A stretch of DNA of 64,000 nucleotides, taken from contig NZ_CP015163.1 in assembly GCF_003312875.1 (NCBI RefSeq), positions 7,998,001 through 8,062,000 on the forward strand, given 5' to 3'. The notes beneath the pieces were generated by a model. The model made no database searches. It was not told where the DNA came from and saw nothing but the letters and a program-made list of their open reading frames with translations. The translations under genes and the position numbers were made by a program. Origin of the DNA: Amycolatopsis albispora. Lineage in GTDB: Bacteria; Actinomycetota; Actinomycetes; Mycobacteriales; Pseudonocardiaceae. This document shows, piece after piece, positions 52,173-60,383 of this stretch (within the stretch, counting starts at the first letter, position 1; each line of letters begins with the position of its first letter).

Positions 52173-53514
52173 GGTGCGGCCGCGCTCGCTGCGGTTGCGG
52201 CTGACCCTGGTGGTCACGCTGGCGGTCGGCCTGGCGCTGACCGTCGCCTCGTTCGTGCTGGTCAACAGCATGTCGAACACGTTGTTCGGGGACATGGCCG
52301 ACGCGGCGGCGCGCCAGGTGGACAAGGTGGCCGACGCGGTCGAGCACGGGCAGCCGCTGCCGCCGGAGGACCCGTCGGCGGCGACGATGATCCGCGTCGA
52401 GGACCAGGACGGGAAGCTGGTCACCTCGGTGCCGCAGACCGGCGCGAAGGCGGCGGCCGACCGGCCGGTGCCCGCCGAACGCACCCGCGCGGCCGGTTCG
52501 GCGGGCGCCGAGCCGAAGCCGCCGGCCGAGGACTTCGAGATAGTGCCCGCGCGCACGGTGACCACCCCGCAGGGCGAGGTGCGCACGATCCGGGCGATCT
52601 CGCGGTCGGGGCAGATCACGCAGAGCATCGACCTGGTGGTGAACTCGCTGCTGGTGGCCGCGCCGGTGCTGACGATCTTTGTCGGCTGGCTGACCTGGTT
52701 CGCGGTGGACCGCGCCCTGCGCCCGATCGAGGCCGTGCGACGGCGCGCGGAGGCAATCAGTCACTCCACTTTGGACGAACGACTGCCGGAGCAGGACACC
52801 GGCGACGAGGTCGGCAGGCTGACGCGGACGCTGAACCGCATGCTGGACCGCATCGCTTCGGGCGCGCGGCGGCAACGCGAATTCGTTTCGGACGCTTCCC
52901 ACGAACTGCGCACGCCGCTGGCGGCGATGCGGGCGGAGCTGGAGGTTTCGCTGGCGCACCGGGACAGCGCCGACTGGCGGAACGTGGCGACCCGGTTGCT
53001 GGACGACCACCGCCGCCTGGAGCGGCTCACCGGCGACCTGCTCACCCTGGCGCGGCTCGACGAGGCGGCGGTGTCCCGGCGGGCGGAACCCGTGCGGCTG
53101 GATGAGCTCGTGGCGGGGGAAACCAGCGCGGTGCGGCACGCGGAGGTGCGGGCTTCGCTGGTCCCGGTGCGCGTGACCGGCGTGGTGCCCGAACTGGTGC
53201 GGCTGGTGCGGAACCTGCTGGACAACGCCGACAAGCACGCGGCGGGGGTGGTCGCCGTTTCGCTGCGGGTGGACGGCGGTTCCGCGGTTTTTGCCGTGGA
53301 GGATGACGGCCCGGGCGTGCCACCGGATCAGCGGGAACGCGTCTTCGACCGGTTCCACCGCGTGGACGGCAGCCGAGACCGCGCCAGCGGCGGCGTCGGA
53401 CTCGGTTTGGCGCTGGTCCGCCGAATCACCCGCAGCCACGGCGGGGAGGTCACCGCCACCGCTTCCCCCACTTTGGGCGGTGCCCGGTTCGAGGTCCGCC
53501 TCCCCCTGAACTGA
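52165..53514 (+). CDS. sensor histidine kinase
   Basis: 449 residues. Two membrane helices (about 11-33 and 158-182) flank a 125-residue extracytoplasmic sensor that is Ala/Pro-rich in part. HAMP domain, H box SDASHELRTPLAAM, N box NLLDNADKHA, G1 EDDGPG and G2 GVGLGLAL follow. ATG at 52165 within the end of the response regulator gene. Cognate kinase of the regulator at 51507. Confidence 0.93.
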   Translation: MPRVRPRSLRLRLTLVVTLAVGLALTVASFVLVNSMSNTLFGDMADAAARQVDKVADAVEHGQPLPPEDPSAATMIRVEDQDGKLVTSVPQTGAKAAADRPVPAERTRAAGSAGAEPKPPAEDFEIVPARTVTTPQGEVRTIRAISRSGQITQSIDLVVNSLLVAAPVLTIFVGWLTWFAVDRALRPIEAVRRRAEAISHSTLDERLPEQDTGDEVGRLTRTLNRMLDRIASGARRQREFVSDASHELRTPLAAMRAELEVSLAHRDSADWRNVATRLLDDHRRLERLTGDLLTLARLDEAAVSRRAEPVRLDELVAGETSAVRHAEVRASLVPVRVTGVVPELVRLVRNLLDNADKHAAGVVAVSLRVDGGSAVFAVEDDGPGVPPDQRERVFDRFHRVDGSRDRASGGVGLGLALVRRITRSHGGEVTATASPTLGGARFEVRLPLN

Positions 53515-53542
53515 GGCACACACCCCGATTCGCCCCTGGCCC

Positions 53543-53601
53543 GACGTCACGAATGTGGCTTTCGAGACATCTGGCGTCTCGAAAGCCACATTCGTGACGT
53601 C
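53543..53601. repeat. 59-bp perfect hairpin of the GAATGTGG family
   Basis: Arms of 26 bp (53543-53568 and 53576-53601) pair without mismatch around the loop ATCTGGC. It starts 29 bp after the histidine kinase stop, so it could act as its terminator, although there is no T-tract. The arms end in GACGTC. Confidence 0.92.
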
Positions 53602-53672
53602 CGGCCGCGCGCGCCGGGCCGCACTCGAACCCGAGACGCTCGGCGGGCCGCCTCGGGCTGCCGCGCCCGCCG

Positions 53673-53762
53673 CGCAATGAATGTGGCTTTCATTGCGCCC
53701 GCCGCCCGCTGCCCGCTCAACGGAGTTGCGCGCTGTCCTGTCGCGCTATGAAAGCCACACAT
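53673..53762. repeat. divergent GAATGTGG-family element
   Basis: CGCAATGAA-TGTGGCT-TTCATTGCG (53673-53697) is itself a 9-bp-arm hairpin around the TGTGGCT core. A second arm ATGAAAGCCACACAT lies at 53748-53762. Flanks read AAT..ATT in place of the ACG..CGT of the other copies. Confidence 0.7.
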
Positions 53763-53823
53763 CCAGCGCACCCACCGCTCGTCGGCATCCGCCCCTCCCA
53801 GCAGCCTCGCCTCCTCTCCCCAC

Positions 53824-53880
53824 CGGACACGAATGTGGCTTTCGGGGCGAAATCTGCCCCCAAAGTCACATTCGTGTCCG
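53824..53880. repeat. 57-bp hairpin of the GAATGTGG family
   Basis: CGGACACGAATGTGGCTTT pairs with 53862-53880 with one mismatch (GTCACA in place of GCCACA), and GGGGC pairs with GCCCC in the centre. Core and arms are almost identical to 17293-17345, 36 kb away. Confidence 0.85.
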
Positions 53881-53917
53881 CCCCTAGCGATCGCGGCTGT
53901 TCCCGTCAATCCCGCCA

Positions 53918-53971
53918 TTCAGCGTTTCCTCAGCGCGGCTAAGTCCGGTCCAAGCCGCGCTCGGCACAGTG
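53918..53971 (+). promoter_or_regulatory. four-half-site activator promoter, module A
   Basis: Pentamers TTCAG (53918), CTCAG (53929), CTAAG (53939) and CCAAG (53950) are spaced 11, 10 and 11 bp. TCGGCACAGTG (53961-53971), with CACAGT as possible -10, follows 11 bp later. The promoter at 57426-57479 has the same order, spacing and tail. No -35 box is seen, as expected when an OmpR-type activator fills that place. Confidence 0.7.
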
Positions 53972-53999
53972 GGGGCATCCGAGAGAGAAGGGGACGGCG

Positions 54000-54452
54000 A
54001 TGTTCCGCCTGTCGATGCTGGTGACGGCCGCATGCCTGGCCGGGTTCCTCACCGCCTGCACCACCGAGGAGCAGGCGCCCCCACCGAACGTGTATCTCCA
54101 GTACGCCCAGTGCATGCGCGACCGAGGCGTCCAGGTGCCCGACCCCCGCCCCGGCGATCCGAGTGCGATGTACGAGGGCGTCGACACGGCGTCCCCCGCT
54201 TTCGAGAGTGCCGACCGCACCTGCGGCGCGATTCTCGCCAACGTGGTGCAGGAGCGGCAGAAGCAGGACCCCGAGCAGCTCAAGCACCAGCAGGAGGAAC
54301 TGCTCGCGCTCGCCAAGTGCCTGCGCGAGCAGGGCATCGAGGTCCCGGACCCGGTACCGGGACAGGCCGGTGGTGCCTTCGGCCCCGGTCTCGACCGCAA
54401 CGACCCCGCCACGGCCGAGGCGCTCAAAACCTGCGCCACCGCCGGGAAGTAG
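54000..54452 (+). CDS. lipoprotein with paired CMR/CLR motifs, module A
   Basis: 150 residues. Signal peptide with lipobox LTAC (Cys20). Two similar motifs, YAQCMRDRGVQVPDP and LAKCLREQGIEVPDP, are spaced about 62 residues apart, with two more Cys (RTCGAI, KTCATA), so two disulfides or metal sites are possible. ATG 54000. First gene of an operon with HlyD-like adaptor, ABC ATPase and permease. Paralogue at 57516. Function unknown; probably an envelope sensor or accessory of the transporter. Confidence 0.8.
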   Translation: MFRLSMLVTAACLAGFLTACTTEEQAPPPNVYLQYAQCMRDRGVQVPDPRPGDPSAMYEGVDTASPAFESADRTCGAILANVVQERQKQDPEQLKHQQEELLALAKCLREQGIEVPDPVPGQAGGAFGPGLDRNDPATAEALKTCATAGK

Positions 54453-54464
54453 AGGACAACAGCC

Positions 54465-55523
54465 ATGAAAAAGCGCACGATCGCCTTCATCGCGGTCCCG
54501 GTGGTGGTCGCCGGAGCGGTCACCGCGGTGCTGCTGACCACCGGCCGTCCCGCGCCGCCCGCCGGCGCCGGGCAGCCCGCCACGAACACCGCGCAGGTCT
54601 CGGTCCGCGACCTCAGCCGGACCGAGACGATGAACGGTGTCATCGCCTACCGCGACGAGCGCGACCTGCCCACGGCGAAGGGCGGCATCGTGACCATGCT
54701 CCCCGGTGTCGGCGAAACGGTGAAGTCCGGCGGCGTGCTGATGCGCGTGGACGAGCGGCCGGTGGTGTTGTTCAACGGCACCATTCCCGCCTACCGCGAC
54801 CTCGGCCCCGGCATCACCGACGGCCCCGACGTGGCGCAGCTCGAGGAAACGCTGGTGAACCTCGGCTACGGCAAGAAGTCGAGCACCTATCCCGACGCGC
54901 ACTGGAACTCGGTGACCACCACCGCGCTGAAGAAGTACCAGGAGGACGTCGGTGCGGTCATCGACGGCATCGCCTCGCTCGGCGACATCGTGTTCACCCC
55001 GGGAGACGTGCGCATCGCCAAGCGGAACACCACGGTCGGCGCGCCGGTGGTGCCGGGGCAGGCGGTGCTCACCGTGTCGAGCACCGAGCGCCTGGTCACG
55101 GTGGACCTCGATCCGGTGAACCGCGATCTGGTGACGGTCGGTGCCGCGGTCAAGGTGGAACCACCGAGCGGCGACAAGCTCGACGGCACCATCGAGGAGG
55201 TCGGCACCGCGCTCGAAGCCGACGCCGACGGCAAGCAGGTCTACAAGCTCAAGGTGAAGCTGGCCGACGCCGCCGCCGCGGGGGACAACGTCGCGCTCGC
55301 CCCGGTGACCGTGCGGTACACGACGGTTGTCGCGGAGCAGGCGCTGACCGTGCCGGTGGCCGCGGTGGTCGGCGTGCCCGGTGGCGGTTACGCGGTCGAT
55401 GTGCTGCCCGCGCAGGGCGGCGCCGCCGTCCGCACCCCGGTCGAGCTGGGGGCCTGGGGTGACGGGTTCGTCGTGGTGTCCGGTGGCGTGCAGGCCGGTG
55501 ACAAGGTGGAGGTGCCGAAATGA
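54465..55523 (+). CDS. HlyD-like adaptor with peptidoglycan-binding domain, module A
   Basis: 352 residues. One N-terminal membrane segment (6-25), an adaptor beta-barrel/lipoyl-like region (VVLFNGTIPAYRDL), a peptidoglycan-binding helical domain (DGPDVAQLEETLVNLGYG to ALKKYQEDVG, about 105-165), then a second beta-barrel and C-terminal domain (VPVAAVVGVPGG). Such fusions occur with MacB-type ABC genes in Gram-positives. Stop overlaps the ABC ATPase start (ATGA). Confidence 0.85.
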   Translation: MKKRTIAFIAVPVVVAGAVTAVLLTTGRPAPPAGAGQPATNTAQVSVRDLSRTETMNGVIAYRDERDLPTAKGGIVTMLPGVGETVKSGGVLMRVDERPVVLFNGTIPAYRDLGPGITDGPDVAQLEETLVNLGYGKKSSTYPDAHWNSVTTTALKKYQEDVGAVIDGIASLGDIVFTPGDVRIAKRNTTVGAPVVPGQAVLTVSSTERLVTVDLDPVNRDLVTVGAAVKVEPPSGDKLDGTIEEVGTALEADADGKQVYKLKVKLADAAAAGDNVALAPVTVRYTTVVAEQALTVPVAAVVGVPGGGYAVDVLPAQGGAAVRTPVELGAWGDGFVVVSGGVQAGDKVEVPK

Positions 55524-56203
55524 CCAGGCCCGTACTGGAAATCACCGAAGCGGTCCGCGAATACCCCGGTGTGCCACCGGTCCGCGCGCTCGACGGCGTC
55601 GACCTGACCGTCATGCCCGGCGAGTGGCTGGCGATCGTCGGCCCGTCTGGTTCCGGCAAGTCGACCCTGCTGAACCTGATGGGCGCACTGGACAAGCCGA
55701 CCTCGGGCTCGGTCCGGATCGACGGGCACGAGGTGGGCAAGCTCAACGACGAAAAGCTTTCCGCGTTGCGCGGCCGCTCGCTCGGCTTTGTCTTCCAGTC
55801 GTTCCACCTGCTGCAGAGCCTGAGCGCGCTGGACAACGTGGGCACCGCGCTGATGTACCGCGGGATTCCGGCGGCCGAACGCCGTCGCCGCGCGGAGTCG
55901 GCGCTGACCAGGGTCGGGCTCGGGCACCGGCTCGGCCACCGGCCGTCACAGCTCTCCGGTGGCGAGAGCCAGCGGGTGGCGATCGCGCGGGCGCTGGTCG
56001 GTGATCCGGCGCTGGTGCTGGCCGACGAGCCCACCGGCAACCTGGATTCCCGCAACGGCGAGGAGATCATGCGGTTGTTCGGCGAACTGCACGCCGACGG
56101 CGCGACGCTGGTGCTGATCACCCACGACGACGAGATCGCCCGCGCCGCCCCGCGCCGGGTGCACATCCGCGACGGCCGGATAGTCCAGGGGGCACTGGTA
56201 TGA
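55520..56203 (+). CDS. MacB/LolD-type ABC ATPase
   Basis: 227 residues. Walker A GPSGSGKST, signature LSGGESQRVAIARA, Walker B LVLADEPTGNLDS and switch His in LITHDDE. ATGA overlaps with both neighbours. Drives the permease at 56200. Confidence 0.95.
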   Translation: MTRPVLEITEAVREYPGVPPVRALDGVDLTVMPGEWLAIVGPSGSGKSTLLNLMGALDKPTSGSVRIDGHEVGKLNDEKLSALRGRSLGFVFQSFHLLQSLSALDNVGTALMYRGIPAAERRRRAESALTRVGLGHRLGHRPSQLSGGESQRVAIARALVGDPALVLADEPTGNLDSRNGEEIMRLFGELHADGATLVLITHDDEIARAAPRRVHIRDGRIVQGALV

Positions 56204-57420
56204 CCACCACCGAGGAAAGGCCGCCGCGGCTGGAGAAGTCCGTGCTGCGCTTCCGCGACGCGATCGCGCTGGGCAAGCTGGGTGTGCTCGGCAGGCGGGG
56301 CCGCGCGATGCTGACCGCGGTGGGCATCTCGATCGGCATCGCCGCGATCGTCGCGGTGGTCGGCATTTCCGCCTCCTCGCAGGCGAACCTGCTGCAGGTG
56401 CTGGACGATCTCGGCACCAACTACCTGACCGTGAAGCCGGGCCAGTCGTTCAGCAGCGACGAAGAGGCGCAGCTGCCCGCCGAAGCCGGTGGTCGTCTGT
56501 CCATTCTGGACCAGGTGCAGGCGGTGTCCACAGTGGCGCAATTGGACGTCACCGTCCGGCGCACCGACCAGATGCCCGCCACCGACACCCGGGGCGTGGT
56601 GGTGCTGGCCGCCGAAGCCGACCTGCTGTCCACTTTGAACGGGAAGCTGGCGTCGGGCCGCTGGCTCGACGCGGGTCTGTCCGGTTATCCGACCGTGGTG
56701 CTCGGCACCACCGCCGCGCAGCGCCACGGCGTGGACATCAGCGAGGGCGGGCAGCTGGTCTGGCTCGGCGAGCAGTGGTTCGCCGTGGTCGGCATCCTGC
56801 AGCCGATGCCGCTGGCGCCCGAGCTGGACAGCGCGGCGCTCATCGGCACCGGCATCGCCACGCAGCAGTTCGGTTACCAGGGTTCGCCGACCACGGTCTA
56901 CGTGCGCGCGAACCCGGACGACATCAACGCGGTGCGTGACGTGGCCGGCGCGACGGCGAACCCGGAGAGCCCGCAGGAGGTGGAGGTGACCCGGCCGTCG
57001 GACGCGCTGGAAGCACGGGCCGCGGCGGACACCGCGTTCACCACCCTGCTGCTCGGCCTCGGCGGGGTCGCGCTGCTCGTCGGCGGCGTCGGCATCGCGA
57101 ACGTCATGGTGATCTCCGTGCTGGAGCGGCGCAACGAGATCGGCGTGCGGCGCGCGCTGGGCGCCACCCGGCGGCACGTCCGCTCGCAGTTCCTGGTCGA
57201 GGCGCTGGTCCAGGCCGGGCTCGGCGGTTTCGCCGGGGTGCTGCTCGGCGCGGGCGTGACCGTGGTCTACGCGCTGGTGATGGGGTGGCCGATCGTGCTG
57301 CCGGTGGCCGGGCTGGCCGGTGGCGTGCTGGCCGCGCTGCTGGTCGGCGGTCTGGCCGGGCTCTACCCGGCCAGCCGCGCCGCCCGGCTCGAACCAGCCG
57401 AAGCGGTGCGGCCGGCCTGA
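56200..57420 (+). CDS. MacB-type ABC permease
   Basis: 406 residues. Four membrane helices: one near the N terminus (about 39-60), a large extracytoplasmic MacB-like domain, then three C-terminal helices with the FtsX signature GGVGIANVMVISVLERRNEI (about 292-311) and GVRRALGATRRHV. Probably extracts or exports a peptide or lipid-like compound in mechanotransmission fashion (family knowledge). Confidence 0.93.
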   Translation: MTTTEERPPRLEKSVLRFRDAIALGKLGVLGRRGRAMLTAVGISIGIAAIVAVVGISASSQANLLQVLDDLGTNYLTVKPGQSFSSDEEAQLPAEAGGRLSILDQVQAVSTVAQLDVTVRRTDQMPATDTRGVVVLAAEADLLSTLNGKLASGRWLDAGLSGYPTVVLGTTAAQRHGVDISEGGQLVWLGEQWFAVVGILQPMPLAPELDSAALIGTGIATQQFGYQGSPTTVYVRANPDDINAVRDVAGATANPESPQEVEVTRPSDALEARAAADTAFTTLLLGLGGVALLVGGVGIANVMVISVLERRNEIGVRRALGATRRHVRSQFLVEALVQAGLGGFAGVLLGAGVTVVYALVMGWPIVLPVAGLAGGVLAALLVGGLAGLYPASRAARLEPAEAVRPA

Positions 57421-57425
57421 GCCGG

Positions 57426-57479
57426 TTCAGCGCGTTCCAAGGCGTGTTAAGGCCGGTCCAAGGCTGGATCGGCACAGTG
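57426..57479 (+). promoter_or_regulatory. four-half-site activator promoter, module B
   Basis: TTCAG (57426), CCAAG (57437), TTAAG (57447) and CCAAG (57458) are spaced 11, 10 and 11 bp, and TCGGCACAGTG (57469-57479) follows 11 bp later, exactly as in module A. CCGGTCCAAG is identical at both. It starts 6 bp after the permease stop, so module B has its own promoter. Confidence 0.7.
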
Positions 57480-57515
57480 CTTGACCAAAGCGAAGTTCCA
57501 TGGAGGTGGACGGCC

Positions 57516-57998
57516 ATGTCGAAGCGGTTGCTCAACGGCGGGCTGCCGGTGCTGGCCCTGCTGTTCGCGTTGACCGCCTGTGGCGGGACCGAACCGGCCC
57601 AGCCGCAGGAGAACCAGACCCAGCACAGCCTGCTGCAGTACGCCCAGTGCATGCGGGACAACGGGGTGCAGCTCGCGGACCCGCAGCCGGACAGCCCCGG
57701 CGCGATGTACGAGGGCGTGGACAAGGAGTCCGCGGCGTTCGTCGCGGCGAACAAGACCTGCGGGCACTTCCTCGACGGGGTGGTGCAGGACCGGCAGAAC
57801 CAGGATTCCGGCGACCAGGCCCAGCAGGACGAGGAGATGCTCGCGCTGGCGAAGTGCCTTCGGGAGAAGGGCATCGACGTGCCGGACCCGACCCCGGGCT
57901 CGGACACCCCGTTCGGCGACAAGCTGGACCGCACCGATCCGGCCACGGCGAAGGCGCTCAAGGAGTGCCAGCAGGCGCCCGCGCCGTCGCAGGGGTGA
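57516..57998 (+). CDS. lipoprotein with paired CMR/CLR motifs, module B
   Basis: 160 residues. Lipobox LTAC (Cys22), then YAQCMRDNGVQLADP and LAKCLREKGIDVPDP; clear paralogue of the protein at 54000, including AMYEGVD and the C-terminal LDRTDPATAKALKEC. ATG 57516 with GGAGGTGG upstream. Followed 4 bp later by an adaptor gene. Confidence 0.8.
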   Translation: MSKRLLNGGLPVLALLFALTACGGTEPAQPQENQTQHSLLQYAQCMRDNGVQLADPQPDSPGAMYEGVDKESAAFVAANKTCGHFLDGVVQDRQNQDSGDQAQQDEEMLALAKCLREKGIDVPDPTPGSDTPFGDKLDRTDPATAKALKECQQAPAPSQG

Positions 57999-58002
57999 GG
58001 TC

Positions 58003-59049
58003 GTGAAGGCGAAGGTCGCGGTGCCCGCCGCGCTGGGCGTGGTGGCCATCGCCGGTGCCGCGGTCTGGTTCGCCGCGGACAGCGGGACCGAGCCGGCCAC
58101 CCCCGCCGGCTCGGTCCCGACCGCCGACGTCGCGGTGCGCGACCTGACCCGTACGGAGAAGCTGAGCGGAGTGGTCGCCTACCAGGACATGCGTGAGCTG
58201 TCCACGGCGCAGAGCGGGGTCATCACCGAACTGCCGTCGCCGGGGACCGACCTGGCCAGTGGTGACGTGCTGATGCGGATCAACGACAAGCCGGTGGTGC
58301 TGTTGAACGGCGCGGTACCCGCGTGGCGGGACCTGAAGGCGGGCGTCACCGACGGCCCGGACGTGCACCAGCTGGAGTCCGCGTTGCTGGCGCTGGGCTT
58401 CGGCAAGCCGAGCGCCAGCTACCCCGACGACGACTGGAGCCAGAAGACCACCGACGCGGTCAAGCAGCTCCAGAAGAAGATCGGTGCCGAGGACGACGGT
58501 GTGCTCTCGCTCGGGGAAGTGGTGTTCACCGAAGGAAACGTGCACATCGCCAAGCTCAACGCGCACGAGGGCGGGATGACCTCACCGTCGGCGCCGGTGC
58601 TCACCGTGCAGAGCACGGACCGGGTGGTCACCGTCGACCTCGAACCGCTCGACCGCGACCTGGTCGAGGTCGGCAAGGCGGTGGAGGTGGAGCTGCCCAG
58701 CGGGGGCCAGGCGCCGGGCAAGATCGAGTCGGTCAGCACCACGCTGGAGACGAACGCCGACGGCAAGGGCGTTTTCAAGGTCACCATCGCGCTCGACGAC
58801 CCGGGCCAGGTGAGCGGGCTGGCGCTGGCGCCGGTGACCGTGCACTACGTGGCGACCGTGGCGCAGCAGGCGCTTTCGGTCCCGGTGTCCTCGGTGATCG
58901 GCCTGCCGGGCGGCGGGAACGCGGTGGTGGTGGTCGCCCCGGACGGCACCAGCAAGCAGGTTCCGGTGCAGCTCGGCGAATGGGGTGACGGCTTCGTGCA
59001 GGTCACCGGGGAGCTGCCGGCCGGGACCAAGGTCGAGGTTCCGCTCTGA
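58003..59049 (+). CDS. HlyD-like adaptor with peptidoglycan-binding domain, module B
   Basis: 348 residues. Paralogue of the protein at 54465 with the same domain order: membrane segment (5-22), VVLLNGAVPAWRDL, peptidoglycan-binding region DGPDVHQLESALLALGFG, then the C-terminal barrel ending GTKVEVPL. GTG start at 58003. No ABC gene follows; it may share the module A transporter. Its stop codon lies within the terminator stem at 59041-59074. Confidence 0.82.
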   Translation: MKAKVAVPAALGVVAIAGAAVWFAADSGTEPATPAGSVPTADVAVRDLTRTEKLSGVVAYQDMRELSTAQSGVITELPSPGTDLASGDVLMRINDKPVVLLNGAVPAWRDLKAGVTDGPDVHQLESALLALGFGKPSASYPDDDWSQKTTDAVKQLQKKIGAEDDGVLSLGEVVFTEGNVHIAKLNAHEGGMTSPSAPVLTVQSTDRVVTVDLEPLDRDLVEVGKAVEVELPSGGQAPGKIESVSTTLETNADGKGVFKVTIALDDPGQVSGLALAPVTVHYVATVAQQALSVPVSSVIGLPGGGNAVVVVAPDGTSKQVPVQLGEWGDGFVQVTGELPAGTKVEVPL

Positions 59050-59074
59050 CCCCGCACCCGCGGGGCCAGAGCGG
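59041..59074. terminator. bidirectional hairpin terminator
   Basis: CCGCTCTG-A-CCCCGC pairs with GCGGGG-C-CAGAGCGG around ACCC: 14 paired bases with one A:C mismatch. It overlaps the stop of the module B adaptor and lies 7 bp from the stop of the convergent secreted-barrel gene. Confidence 0.8.
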
Positions 59075-59080
59075 AGGCGC

Positions 59081-60211
59081 CTAGGTGGTGGGCGGGTCCC
59101 ATTCCCAGTGCTCGACCAGGCCGTCGCACAGGAACACCTGACCGTCCAAATCAGACTGTCCGGTGACCTTGAACCGGCGGCTGCCGATCATGCCGGCGTA
59201 GCGGCCGCTCACGCCGTCGGCCCACATCGCGTGCCATTCGTAGACGTTGCTCAGCGTCAGGTTGTACACCCCGGAGGTGCGGATGGTGCCGTCGCGGAAG
59301 GTGATGGTCTGCTGCACGAACTTCAGCCCGATGTCGTTGGCCGGGTCCTTGAAGGGCGTGTACGAATAACCCTTCGAAATGGCGACGAGCCTGCCGTCCT
59401 TGCGGAACTCGGACTTGTAGTGCATGGATGATCCGGCACCGGGCGGCCATTCCCCGCCGTCACCGGGGGCGGGCCCGTATTCCTCGGTCAGTTCCTCGCG
59501 GAGGCCGACGTGCACCGCGCAGTCGTTCGGCGGGACCGGGCTGTCGGCGGGATCCTTGGGTGGCTCGGCCGCCTCGAGCGCGGCCAGCGCGTTGGACTGC
59601 TTCTCCGCCAGTGTTTCCCCGGTCTTGGGCTGCTTCGGGTTCCAGTCCCAGTTCTCTTCGAGCCCGCCGCACAGGTACAGCCCGGCGTTCAGGCTCAGCC
59701 CCAGTTGCGTGATCTGGAAGGTGCGCGCGCCGATCATGCCCGCGTACCGGCCGCTGACGCCTTCCGCGGAGATGTAGTTCCATTCGTGGTAGTTGTTCGG
59801 GGTGACGCTGTACACGCCGGACGTCCGGATGACCCCGTCGGCGAGCGTGATGGTTTCCTGCGCGTACTGCAGGATCACGTCGTCCTTGTCGTCGCGGTAG
59901 GGGACATAGGAATAGCCCTTCGAGGTGGCCACCCAGTTGCCAGCCGGGTCACGCAGTTCGGCCTTGAAGTAGACCTGGTGCCCCACCTGCAGCCTGCTGC
60001 CCACCGGCGGATTGCTTGGATCGGGGAAAATCGGGTACTTCTCCACGATCAGTTCGCTCAGGTTGTTGTGGTTGACGCAGTCGTGCGGCACCCCGGCGGA
60101 ATCCGCGGCGCCCGCGGTGGCCGGAACGACCAGCGAGAGCGCCACGAAGGCGCTCGCGAACAGGGCGATCCGGCTTCTGCGCCGACGCGCCTGATGGCGG
60201 AAAATGTGCAT
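59081..60211 (-). CDS. secreted protein with two tandem allene-oxide-cyclase/dirigent-like barrels
   Basis: 376 residues. Arg-rich signal peptide cleaved after about residue 36 (ATAGAA). Two homologous domains (about 40-190 and 225-376), each with SKGYSYxPxxD, a TxxxGxIRTSGVYxxT strand, a GVSGRYAGMIG turn and a Cys near each end (DCVNHNN/LYLCGG and DCAVHVG/VFLCDG), suggesting one disulfide per domain. The GxSGRYAGxxG motif resembles that of dirigent/AOC-like barrels. Function unknown. Divergent from the PQQ-type protein gene. Confidence 0.7.
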   Translation of the reverse strand: MHIFRHQARRRRSRIALFASAFVALSLVVPATAGAADSAGVPHDCVNHNNLSELIVEKYPIFPDPSNPPVGSRLQVGHQVYFKAELRDPAGNWVATSKGYSYVPYRDDKDDVILQYAQETITLADGVIRTSGVYSVTPNNYHEWNYISAEGVSGRYAGMIGARTFQITQLGLSLNAGLYLCGGLEENWDWNPKQPKTGETLAEKQSNALAALEAAEPPKDPADSPVPPNDCAVHVGLREELTEEYGPAPGDGGEWPPGAGSSMHYKSEFRKDGRLVAISKGYSYTPFKDPANDIGLKFVQQTITFRDGTIRTSGVYNLTLSNVYEWHAMWADGVSGRYAGMIGSRRFKVTGQSDLDGQVFLCDGLVEHWEWDPPTT

Positions 60212-60266
60212 GGTTCTCCTTTCGGCGGGTCGAGGCTAGGAGCGGCCGCTAAACCGTGCCTTAGGC

Positions 60267-60278
60267 CGGAATATTCCG
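60267..60278. promoter_or_regulatory. CGGAATATTCCG palindrome in divergent promoter region
   Basis: Perfect 12-bp dyad, 56 bp upstream of the secreted-barrel ATG and 106 bp upstream of the PQQ-type gene. Directly preceded by CTAAA-N6-CTTAG (60249-60264), a possible response-regulator half-site pair. Could coordinate both secreted proteins. Confidence 0.45.
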
Positions 60279-60383
60279 CCTTCGTCCGTCCATAGGGGAG
60301 TAACAGGGGGCTTGGGGACGCCCTCGGCGGCTGGCATGGTCTAGCGAGCCCGCACGCGATCCGCGTGAGAGAAGAGGGAGACC

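Larger units (their letters stand above)
53515..53999. other. 485-bp spacer with three repeat elements and an activator-dependent promoter
   Basis: Holds palindromic elements at 53543-53601, 53673-53762 and 53824-53880 and the lipoprotein promoter at 53918-53971. No coding sequence is convincing. Confidence 0.7.
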
